DNA of 5,707 nt from the NCBI GenBank assembly GCA_016926595.1, contig JAFGOG010000013.1, forward strand, positions 1-5,707. The letters are read 5' to 3'. The notes below the pieces were generated by a model that ran no database searches, was not told the DNA's origin, and saw nothing but the letters and a program-made list of their open reading frames with translations. Source of the stretch: Anaerolineae bacterium (GTDB lineage: Bacteria > Chloroflexota > Anaerolineae > JAAYZQ01). The position numbers and the translations under genes are program-made. This document shows, piece by piece, positions 1-5,707 of the stretch (position 1 is its first letter; every line of letters begins with the position of its first letter).

Positions 1-1980
1 CGCTACGTCGAGCGGGCAGCGGCGCAGGCTCAAAGAGCGCTGGAGGAGTTGGGCTGGTCGGGGTGGCAACCGCCCACGGCCCCTGCTCTCTTTGGCGAGT
101 TGTTCGGTTTCGAGCCGCGGCCCATGCAAGAGGCGGTTGTCCATCTGGCCGAGCAGTTGCAGGAACCCAGCCTGGTCATCATCGAGGCGCCCACCGGCGA
201 GGGCAAGACCGAGGCAGCCCTTTACCTGGCGGACCACTGGGCCCGCATTTGCCAGCAGCGCGGCCTCTATGTGGCGATGCCCACCATGGCCACGAGCAAC
301 CAGATGTTTGGCCGGGTCACAGAAGTGTTGGCGAAACGATACCCAACTGACCTGGTCAACGTTCATCTCATTCACAGCCAGGCGCTGTGGCGCGACGATA
401 TGCAGGCGCTTCGGCTGGACACTGCCGACGAACGGCAGGGTGGCACCGTGGCAGCCATGGCCTGGTTCCTGCCCCGCAAGCGCACCCTCCTGGCCCCCTT
501 TGGCGTCGGAACGGTGGATCAAGCCTTTCTCGGTGTGCTCCAGGCGCGTCACTTTTTCGTCCGCCTCTTTGGTCTGAGCCACAAGACTGTGATCTTTGAC
601 GAAGCGCACGCCTACGATACGTACATGTCCACGATCTTTCAGCGATTGTTGGGCTGGCTGCGCGCGGTGGGGACGTCGGTCGTTATCCTGTCGGCGACCC
701 TGCCGAGCGAGACGCGGCGCCAGCTGCTGCAGGCTTATAGTGGAAACCAGCATACGCCCCTCCCGGAACCCGCTTATCCGGCTATTTCCTGGGCGACCGA
801 GGGCCAGATGGGCTGTGTGCCGCTGGAAGCCTCAGCCCAACGGACGGTGGGGCTGGAATGGATCGAGCGGGACGTGACGGACATTGCCCGGCTGCTGGCT
901 GACGAATTGAGCGAGGGAGGCAACGCTGCCGTCGTCTGCAACACCGTGAGGCGCGCCCAGGAAATTTATGGAGCACTCAAGGCAGCCGACATTGTAGCGG
1001 ACGAGGAGCTGATCCTGTTTCACGCGCGCTACCCCTTTGCCTGGCGGGCCGACATTGAGGAGCAGGTGTTGCGCCGATTTGGCAAGAACGGGGAGCGCCC
1101 GAGAAGGGCCATCGTCGTGGCCACCCAGGTGATCGAACAGAGCCTGGACCTCGACTTTGACCTGATGATCAGCGACATGGCGCCGGTGGACCTGCTCTTG
1201 CAGCGCGCCGGGCGGTTGCATCGTCACGAGCGAGGAGCACGTCCTGATCGGCTCTCGGTACCACGCCTACTGGTTGCCGTGCCAGAGGAAAAGGACGGCG
1301 TGCCGCGATGGGGCGCGGACGGCCTGATCTATGAGCCCTATGTGCTGCTGCGGACCCACCTCGCTTTGCAAGGCCGCAAGCAGGTACGCCTGCCGGCCGA
1401 GACGGAGGCGCTCATCGAAGCGGTGTATGGCAGCGAGCAGGCCGACCCGGATCTGACGCCTGCCCTGGCGGAAGCCCTGGCCCAAGCCCGCTCCAGGATG
1501 GCCCGGTCCCAAAAGCGAGAGCAGGACCAGGCCCGTGGCCGGCTGATCGCCCAAGCCGACAATCCACGGTTGATGCACATCAGCGAAGCGTTGTTGGAAG
1601 AAGACAGGCCCGAACTCCACCAAACGCTCCAGGCGCTCACCCGCCTGATCCCGCCCGGCGTGAGCCTGGTTTGCCTGCACCAGACGCCGAGGGGGCTGAC
1701 CCTGGAGCCTGATGGCAGCGGGCCGGTGATCGACCTAAAGCAGGAGCCAGATCCAGACCTCACCAAAGAGCTAGCCCAGCGTACGGTGGGCGTGACCTAT
1801 CCCAGCACAGTGATGCAGCACTTTTTAGAAGCCCAAGTCCCTGTGGGCTGGCAGGAACATCCCTTGCTGCGGAACTATCGGGTGGCGGTCTTTCAAGATG
1901 GCTACTGTGCTCTACACGATGTGGCCTATACACTGCGGCTTTGCCGCGAGTTGGGCCTCGAGATTCACAAGGAGGTGTGA
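1..1980 (+). CDS. cas3: Cas3 helicase-nuclease of type I-E CRISPR, 5' end outside the window
   Basis: This is the ATP-dependent, 3'-5' single-strand DNA translocase that Cascade recruits to destroy invader DNA. The 659 visible residues (numbered from base 1) hold a complete superfamily 2 helicase core: PRPMQ near 39-43, Walker A APTGEGKT at 63-70, DEAH box at 200-203, SATLP at 231-235, HARYPFAWR at 341-349, the motif V region ATQVIEQSLDLD at 374-385, and motif VI QRAGRLHR at 401-408. A Cas3 C-terminal domain follows (about 520-659), ending with an ELGLE stretch typical of I-E Cas3. The frame is open to base 1 and the first residues (RYVERAAAQAQRALEELGW) look like the linker joining the HD nuclease to the helicase. 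The in-frame TTG at 49 is therefore unlikely to be a start, and the GGAGGAG before it touches the codon with no spacing. I-E Cas3 is usually about 900 residues, so roughly 250 including HD should lie upstream. The stop overlaps the cse1 start by one base. A separate HD gene (cas3'') cannot be excluded. Confidence 0.96.
   Translation, partial: RYVERAAAQAQRALEELGWSGWQPPTAPALFGELFGFEPRPMQEAVVHLAEQLQEPSLVIIEAPTGEGKTEAALYLADHWARICQQRGLYVAMPTMATSNQMFGRVTEVLAKRYPTDLVNVHLIHSQALWRDDMQALRLDTADERQGGTVAAMAWFLPRKRTLLAPFGVGTVDQAFLGVLQARHFFVRLFGLSHKTVIFDEAHAYDTYMSTIFQRLLGWLRAVGTSVVILSATLPSETRRQLLQAYSGNQHTPLPEPAYPAISWATEGQMGCVPLEASAQRTVGLEWIERDVTDIARLLADELSEGGNAAVVCNTVRRAQEIYGALKAADIVADEELILFHARYPFAWRADIEEQVLRRFGKNGERPRRAIVVATQVIEQSLDLDFDLMISDMAPVDLLLQRAGRLHRHERGARPDRLSVPRLLVAVPEEKDGVPRWGADGLIYEPYVLLRTHLALQGRKQVRLPAETEALIEAVYGSEQADPDLTPALAEALAQARSRMARSQKREQDQARGRLIAQADNPRLMHISEALLEEDRPELHQTLQALTRLIPPGVSLVCLHQTPRGLTLEPDGSGPVIDLKQEPDPDLTKELAQRTVGVTYPSTVMQHFLEAQVPVGWQEHPLLRNYRVAVFQDGYCALHDVAYTLRLCRELGLEIHKEV
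1969..1977 (+). promoter_or_regulatory. Ribosome-binding site for cse1 inside the end of cas3
   Basis: AAGGAGGTG lies within the last codons of cas3 (Lys-Glu-Val) and its GGAGG core ends four bases before the ATG at 1980. It decides the cse1 start in favour of this ATG over the upstream in-frame TTG at 1941, which sits deep in cas3. With the TGATG stop/start overlap it implies that ribosomes finishing cas3 re-initiate on cse1. Confidence 0.85.
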
Positions 1981-3515
1981 TGAAGGCAAGATTCGATCTA
2001 TTGCAGTCGCCCTGGATCCCGTGCATCCGGCGCGACGGGAGGCCCGACGAGCTTGGGCTGCGCGACCTGCTGGTCCAGGCTCACGAGCTGCGAGAGATAG
2101 GCGGCGAATCGTCGCTGGTCATGGCGGCCCTGCACCGTCTGCTTCTGGCCGTGCTGCATGGGGCGCTCGGGGGGCCGGCGGACTCGCAGGCGTGGGCCAG
2201 GCTGTGGGATGCCGGCCGGTGGGATGCGGAGCGCGTGGACGCCTACCTGGAGCGCTGGCGGCATCGCTTCGACTTATTCGATGCCGAACGGCCTTTCTTC
2301 CAGGCGCCCGACGAGCGGGCCAAACCCAAGTCGGTGACGAGCCTCATGTACGAGGTGGCCTCGGGCAACAATCCCACACTCTTTGACCACCACACCGACG
2401 AGGAAGGGCTCAGCCTCACGCCGGCCCAGGCAGCAAGGATGTTGGTTACAGCCCAGTGCTTTGGACTGGCCGGGCTGGCCGGGCCGGGTCTGCCCAATTT
2501 CACCGACGGGGCCTGTGCCCGAGGGATCGTCTTCTTGGTTCAAGGCGACACCGTCTTTCAGACGCTGGCTCTGAACCTGCTGCCCTACCCGGCTGATGAG
2601 GTAATGCTCCATTCGGATGGGGACCGGCCGGCGTGGGAAATGGACGATGCCTTTACGCCGGAGCGCACCCGTCCCCTGGGCTACCTGGACTATCTGACCT
2701 GGCAGAACCGGCGCGTCCTTTTCCTGCCCGAGGAGACCGGCGAGGGCGTCGCCGTCCGCGAGATGACGCTAGCGCCCGCCTTGCGCTTGGACAGCGATGT
2801 CCTGGACCCCATGACGCATTACCGTAGTGTAGCTAGGCAAGGTTGGCGCCCGCTGGTCTTTACGCAACACCGTGCTCTCTGGCGCGATAGCACTGCCCTT
2901 CTTCGTCTGCGTGACGAGGACTACAGGACTCCGCGAACCTTCAACTGGCTGGCCGAAATCGTTAGGTATGAGCAGGTGCTTGAGAGGGCTCAGACTCGGC
3001 AGTACCTGGCACTTGGTATGTCGAGTGTTTCTGGACAGCAGAAGGTCAACTTCTACCGCACCGAGCGCATGCCTTTGCCCTTGAGGTATCTTGAGGAAGA
3101 ACATTTGGTGGAATCTCTGGAGGTGGCACTGGAAATGGCGGAGAAGGCCAGCGCCCAACTCTGGAGCGCCGCCCGACGGCTAGCAACTCTCATTGTCCAG
3201 CCCAAGGCGGAAGATCGTTCAGTGCGCTTGTCAACGAGTGAGCGTCAGACTTGCGAGAACCTTGAGAAGCAGTGGGCCATTGAGCAACGGTATTGGCCCT
3301 TCCTGGAGCTGCCCTTCCGTGACACGATGGTCGCTTTGCCTCGGGCTGGGGACAGCGTTCTGGAGAACTGGCGCAAGGTATTATGGGGAACTGCATGGGA
3401 AGCCTTTGAACAGATTGCAGAGAATCTGAGTCAGGGCCCGCGCACTATCAAGGCCGTAGTCCTTGCCCGGCAGCAGTTGGGGGCGGGGCTGGGCAAAGCA
3501 CTGCCCAAAGAATAG
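1980..3515 (+). CDS. cse1: Cse1/CasA (Cas8e), large subunit of type I-E Cascade
   Basis: Cse1 reads the PAM on target DNA, helps open the duplex and docks Cas3 once an R-loop has formed. The predicted protein has 511 residues, a usual length (E. coli CasA is 502). Seen in order: the N-terminal LLQSPWIPC at 7-15 typical of the family; GNNPTLFDHH at 129-138, in the place of the L1 loop; a glycine-rich stretch at 162-170 followed by NFTDGACARG at 173-182, in the place of the PAM-contacting glycine loop; FLVQGDTVFQTLALNLLPYP at 185-204; LTWQNRRVLFLP at 239-250; and GQQKVNFYRTERMPLP at 352-367, the region where the strand-separating glutamine wedge falls. From about 370 to the end it is helix-rich, matching the C-terminal helical bundle. 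Assignment of loops to the E. coli structure is from memory of the family, not from an alignment. The start ATG overlaps the cas3 stop by one base and has a strong ribosome-binding site. The second half is less GC-rich than the first. Confidence 0.95.
   Translation: MKARFDLLQSPWIPCIRRDGRPDELGLRDLLVQAHELREIGGESSLVMAALHRLLLAVLHGALGGPADSQAWARLWDAGRWDAERVDAYLERWRHRFDLFDAERPFFQAPDERAKPKSVTSLMYEVASGNNPTLFDHHTDEEGLSLTPAQAARMLVTAQCFGLAGLAGPGLPNFTDGACARGIVFLVQGDTVFQTLALNLLPYPADEVMLHSDGDRPAWEMDDAFTPERTRPLGYLDYLTWQNRRVLFLPEETGEGVAVREMTLAPALRLDSDVLDPMTHYRSVARQGWRPLVFTQHRALWRDSTALLRLRDEDYRTPRTFNWLAEIVRYEQVLERAQTRQYLALGMSSVSGQQKVNFYRTERMPLPLRYLEEEHLVESLEVALEMAEKASAQLWSAARRLATLIVQPKAEDRSVRLSTSERQTCENLEKQWAIEQRYWPFLELPFRDTMVALPRAGDSVLENWRKVLWGTAWEAFEQIAENLSQGPRTIKAVVLARQQLGAGLGKALPKE
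2466..2483 (+). repeat. Perfect 9-bp tandem repeat in cse1
   Basis: CTGGCCGGG occurs twice in a row and in frame, encoding Leu-Ala-Gly twice, then runs into Pro-Gly. It falls in the part of Cse1 that corresponds to the PAM-proximal glycine loop. It may be a small slippage duplication or simply codon bias on a glycine-rich loop. Confidence 0.7.
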
Positions 3516-3523
3516 AACCGATG

Positions 3524-3530
3524 AAGGAGG
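3524..3530 (+). promoter_or_regulatory. Ribosome-binding site for cse2
   Basis: AAGGAGG lies in the 20-base gap between cse1 and cse2, five bases before the ATG at 3536. The spacing and perfect match make 3536 the clear start. A four-codon reading frame (ATG at 3521, TGA at 3533-3535) runs across it but is most likely fortuitous. Confidence 0.85.
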
Positions 3531-3535
3531 CTTGA

Positions 3536-4048
3536 ATGGAGAAAACAGAGTACCCGTTTGTCCGGTATCTCGAAGGCCTGCGTGAGGACCGGGGGGCGCT
3601 GGCTGCCCTGCGGCGCGGGCTGGGACAGCCGCCCGGCACGGTGGCAGACATGTACCGCTACATCGTGCCCTGGCTGCCGGAGGGGGCGTCGCGCCAGAAG
3701 GAGGAGATCTACTACCTGCTGGCTGCCCTCTTTGGTGCCCATCCGGCTGCGGGGGGCACGGGCAACATGGGGGACCATTTTGCCCACACCCTGGATCCAA
3801 AGGGGGACAACACCGCCATCGAGCGGCGATTTACCGCCTTGCTGGCTGCCCATCGCGACGACCTGCCAACCTACCTGCGCCAGGCGGTCAGCTTTTTGCG
3901 GTCGAGACAGCCAGCGGTGCCGGTTAACTGGCACCGACTGTTCTACGACCTGCAGCGCTGGGGCTACGAGGATCGCCCCGTACAGAGAGAATGGGCGCGC
4001 GCCTTCTGGGGCCGCCCGCAAGAAGACCAAACCGAAGAGGAGGACTGA
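3536..4048 (+). CDS. cse2: Cse2/CasB (Cas11), small subunit of type I-E Cascade
   Basis: Cse2 forms the inner dimer of the Cascade belly, stabilising the crRNA-target hybrid and holding the displaced strand. The 170-residue protein is of normal family length, basic and helix-rich. Recognisable family features are the RGALAALRRGLGQPPG stretch at 19-34, a middle helix with AIERRF at 94-99, VNWHRLFYDLQRW at 130-142, and the near-terminal WARAFW at 153-158 that ends most Cse2 proteins. An acidic tail (residues 163-170, mostly Glu and Asp) follows. The codons of that tail form the purine run that serves as ribosome-binding site for cas7e, so the tail may owe its composition partly to that. The gene sits 20 bases after cse1 and 2 bases before cas7e, the standard cse1-cse2-cas7 order. 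Small subunits diverge quickly, so both context and the terminal motifs support the call. Confidence 0.94.
   Translation: MEKTEYPFVRYLEGLREDRGALAALRRGLGQPPGTVADMYRYIVPWLPEGASRQKEEIYYLLAALFGAHPAAGGTGNMGDHFAHTLDPKGDNTAIERRFTALLAAHRDDLPTYLRQAVSFLRSRQPAVPVNWHRLFYDLQRWGYEDRPVQREWARAFWGRPQEDQTEEED
4037..4044 (+). promoter_or_regulatory. Ribosome-binding site for cas7e inside the end of cse2
   Basis: GAGGAGGA overlaps the last Glu/Asp codons of cse2, with the GGAGG core seven bases before the ATG at 4051. This is near-ideal spacing and supports 4051 over the upstream in-frame codon at 3991. The cse2 stop lies between site and start, so the two genes are probably translationally coupled. Confidence 0.85.
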
Positions 4049-4050
4049 CC

Positions 4051-5160
4051 ATGTTTGTCGAAGTACACGCTATTCAGAACTTTGCGCCGGCCAACCTGAA
4101 CCGGGACGATACCGGCAACCCCAAGGACTGCGAGTTCGGCGGCACCCGCCGCGCCCGCATCTCGTCCCAGTGCCTGAAGCGGGCCATCCGCCTGGCGCCC
4201 GTCTTTGCCGAGACGACGGGCGTGGAGGTGGGCAAGCGGACCAAGTGGCTCGTCGAGCGCTGCCTGCGCCCGCCCCTGGTGGCCGCAGGCAAGCCGGACG
4301 AGCAGGTGACCGAGGTCCTGACCGCCTTTGTGCCCGAGTTCGCCAGCAAGCTGGACGGCAAGAGCGAGCAGGATCTCAAAACGGCGGTGCTGCTGTACCT
4401 GGGCCAGGCCGAGCTGGACAACATTGTCCAGACCCTGCTGGACAATTGGGAGGGCCTGCCGGGCAGTGCGAAACAGTTGGCCAAGGAGCTGGTCAAGCAG
4501 CACAAGGGCCAGACCAGTGCGCCCGACATCGCCCTCTTTGGCCGCATGCTGGCCGAGCAGCCCGAGCTGGGCCTGGACGCCGCCTGCCAGGTGGCCCACG
4601 CCCTATCGACCCACCGGGTGACGATGGAGATGGATTTCTATACCGCCGTGGACGACCTCAAGTCTGACGACACGGCCGGGGCGGGCATGATGGGCTTTAC
4701 CGGCTTTGACAGCGCCTGCTTTTACCGCTATGCGCGCATAGACTGGGGGCAACTGGTCAAGAACTTGAACGGCGACGCCGACCTGGCTCGCCGTGCCGTC
4801 GAGGGCTTTTTGCGGGCGTTGGTGGCTGCGGTGCCCAGCGGCAAGCAGAACAGCTTTGCGGCCAACAATCCGCCCAACTTTTTGCTGGCCGTGGTGCGGC
4901 AGGATGGCATGGGCTGGTCTCTGGCCAACGCCTTTGAGAAACCGGTGTATGCCCGGGGCGATTCAGGGCTGGTGGCCCCCTCGGTGGCCGCGCTGGACGA
5001 CTACTGGGGCCGCCTGTGCCAGGTCTATGGCAAGGACTCGCTGATACGTAACGCCGCCCTGGCCCTGGACGCTGACCTGCCGCTGCAGAACCTGAGCGGC
5101 GACCGGGTCGAATCTCTAGACGCCTGGGTGGGTGCCGTGACCGACGCCCTGCCGGTGTAG
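4051..5160 (+). CDS. cas7e: Cas7e/CasC (Cse4), backbone subunit of type I-E Cascade
   Basis: Cas7e is the RAMP-fold protein present in six copies per Cascade; it coats the crRNA spacer and kinks it at regular intervals so that it can pair with target DNA. The 369-residue product matches the usual length (E. coli CasC is 363). Conserved blocks visible in order: NLNRDDTGNPKD at 15-26; FGGTRRARISSQCLKRAIR at 29-47, the strongest family signature and part of the crRNA-binding core; DIALFGRMLAE at 159-169; VAHALSTHRV at 181-190; DFYTAVDDL at 195-203; ACFYRYARID at 222-231; VPSGKQNSFAANNPPNF at 261-277; and LANAFEKPV at 291-299. This layout closely follows E. coli CasC as I remember it. The start at 4051 is set by the ribosome-binding site and by the family N-terminus (MFVEVHAIQNF). 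The gene is intact, with no frameshift. The TAG stop is ten bases before cas5e. Confidence 0.97.
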   Translation: MFVEVHAIQNFAPANLNRDDTGNPKDCEFGGTRRARISSQCLKRAIRLAPVFAETTGVEVGKRTKWLVERCLRPPLVAAGKPDEQVTEVLTAFVPEFASKLDGKSEQDLKTAVLLYLGQAELDNIVQTLLDNWEGLPGSAKQLAKELVKQHKGQTSAPDIALFGRMLAEQPELGLDAACQVAHALSTHRVTMEMDFYTAVDDLKSDDTAGAGMMGFTGFDSACFYRYARIDWGQLVKNLNGDADLARRAVEGFLRALVAAVPSGKQNSFAANNPPNFLLAVVRQDGMGWSLANAFEKPVYARGDSGLVAPSVAALDDYWGRLCQVYGKDSLIRNAALALDADLPLQNLSGDRVESLDAWVGAVTDALPV

Positions 5161-5166
5161 GGGGTG
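5159..5166 (+). promoter_or_regulatory. Probable ribosome-binding site for cas5e
   Basis: AGGGGGTG overlaps the cas7e stop and lies four bases before the ATG at 5171. It is a weaker match than the other sites in the operon, which could lower Cas5e output relative to Cas7e; Cascade needs one Cas5e and six Cas7e. That link is inference. Confidence 0.55.
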
Positions 5167-5170
5167 GCCG

Positions 5171-5707
5171 ATGAACGTTCTGTTGTTACGGCTGGCCGGC
5201 CCCATGCAGTCGTGGGGTGTGCAGAGCCGCTTCACCGTGCGCGATACGGGCCTGGAGCCGTCGAAAAGCGGCGTCGTGGGCCTGCTGTGTGCGGCGTTGG
5301 GCCGGAAACGAACCGAGCCCGTGGCCGACCTGGTGGCCCTGACGATGGGCGTGCGCGCCGACCAGGAGGGGACCATGGCCCGCGACTTTCACACCGCCGG
5401 CCGGGAGGGCATCCTGCGGGCCAGTGGCAAAGTGGAGCGCAAGAACCTGGTCGTTTCCACCCGCTACTACCTGGCCGACGCCCGCTTCCTGGTGGGCCTG
5501 GAAGGGCAGGACCTGGGACTGCTGCGGGACCTGCACGCCGCCCTGCGCGATCCCCACTGGCCCCTGTACCTGGGACGCAAAGCGTTCGTGCCCGGCGAGC
5601 CGGTGTGGCTGGGTGACGGGCTGCGGCCCGACACCGATCTATGCGCCGCCCTGGAAACCTATCCCTGGCTGGGGCCGGAGCACCGCCAGCCGCCGGAGCA
5701 GATCCGC
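5171..5707 (+). CDS. cas5e: Cas5e/CasD of type I-E Cascade, 3' end outside the window
   Basis: Cas5e caps the 5' handle of the crRNA and contacts Cse1, setting one end of Cascade. The frame starts at ATG 5171 and stays open for 179 codons to the last base, so it is cut by the window edge. Cas5e is usually about 225-250 residues, so roughly 50-70 are missing. Family features are clear: MNVLLLRLAGPMQSWG at 1-16, the classic Cas5 N-terminus; SRFTVRDTGLEPSKSGVVGL at 19-38, including the glycine-rich turn; TMGVRADQEGTMARDFHTAG at 58-77; VVSTRYYLADARFLVGLEG at 94-112; and PLYLGRKAFVPGEPVWL at 131-147. The start ten bases after cas7e matches the family N-terminus, whereas a GTG at 5164 is in another frame and gives an arginine- and proline-rich product unlike any Cas protein. 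In type I-E, Cas5 is not the crRNA nuclease; that role belongs to Cas6e, expected next downstream. Confidence 0.96.
   Translation, partial: MNVLLLRLAGPMQSWGVQSRFTVRDTGLEPSKSGVVGLLCAALGRKRTEPVADLVALTMGVRADQEGTMARDFHTAGREGILRASGKVERKNLVVSTRYYLADARFLVGLEGQDLGLLRDLHAALRDPHWPLYLGRKAFVPGEPVWLGDGLRPDTDLCAALETYPWLGPEHRQPPEQIR

Noticed and set aside
49..51. TTG as the start of cas3
   Set aside because: The frame is open upstream to base 1 with linker-like residues, the purine run touches the TTG with no spacing, and a start here would drop the HD domain expected in Cas3.
3521..3535. Four-codon frame overlapping the cse2 ribosome-binding site, as a possible leader peptide
   Set aside because: Too short to judge, has no ribosome-binding site of its own, and is easily explained by chance in AT-rich spacer bases.
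3598..3851. GCTGGCTGCCC three times in cse2 (3598, 3718, 3841), about 120 bases apart
   Set aside because: All copies are in the same frame and encode Leu-Ala-Ala in helices; the intervening sequence is unrelated, so this is codon bias rather than a CRISPR or other repeat array.
3431..4599. Long minus-strand open frames opposite cse2 and cas7e (199 and 211 codons)
   Set aside because: They are antisense to conserved genes, have no recognisable domain or ribosome-binding site, and reflect the GC-rich codon pattern of the plus strand.
3558..4667. A 369-codon open frame spanning cse2 and cas7e in another plus-strand frame
   Set aside because: It overlaps two well-recognised genes, its product is rich in Arg, Pro and Gly with no family motif, and long alternate frames are expected in GC-rich coding DNA.
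5164..5616. GTG-started frame of 150 codons over the cas5e region
   Set aside because: The overlapping frame from 5171 encodes an unmistakable Cas5e; this one gives a low-complexity Arg/Pro/Gly-rich product.

Overview
The window holds the interference half of a type I-E CRISPR-Cas (Cascade) operon. Five genes lie head-to-tail on the plus strand and fill nearly every base: cas3 (5' end outside the window), cse1/casA (cas8e), cse2/casB (cas11), cas7e/casC and cas5e/casD (3' end outside the window). The only gene-free gaps are 20, 2 and 10 bases long, and cas3 overlaps cse1 by one base. No CRISPR array, RNA gene, insertion sequence, terminator or clear promoter is visible. The promoter presumably lies upstream of cas3, outside the window.

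Layout: positions 1-1980 encode the helicase and C-terminal part of Cas3, and the frame is open to the first base, so the HD nuclease domain should lie upstream. Positions 1980-3515 encode the large subunit Cse1, 3536-4048 the small subunit Cse2, and 4051-5160 the backbone subunit Cas7e. Cas5e starts at 5171 and is still open at 5707. Each internal gene has a strong purine-rich ribosome-binding site. Two of these sites (for cse1 and cas7e) are made from the last codons of the preceding gene, which suggests one polycistronic message with coupled translation.

How they work together: Cas7e, Cas5e, Cse2 and Cse1, with the Cas6e expected downstream, form the crRNA-guided Cascade complex. Cse1 reads the PAM and recruits Cas3, which unwinds and degrades the target DNA. 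Expected but unseen downstream are the rest of cas5e, then cas6e, cas1, cas2 and a repeat array.

Organism: the DNA is GC-rich, with GC-ending codons and AAGGAGG-type ribosome-binding sites. The collinear cas3-cse1-cse2-cas7-cas5 order and the protein flavour resemble I-E systems of high-GC bacteria such as Actinomycetota, Chloroflexota or Deinococcus-Thermus more than E. coli, where cas3 stands apart from the casA-E block. No marker gene is present, so taxonomy remains a guess. I see no undescribed system here. The points worth a second look are a drop in GC in the C-terminal half of cse1, an unusual in-frame repeat at the likely PAM-reading glycine loop of Cse1, and the two unseen gene ends.
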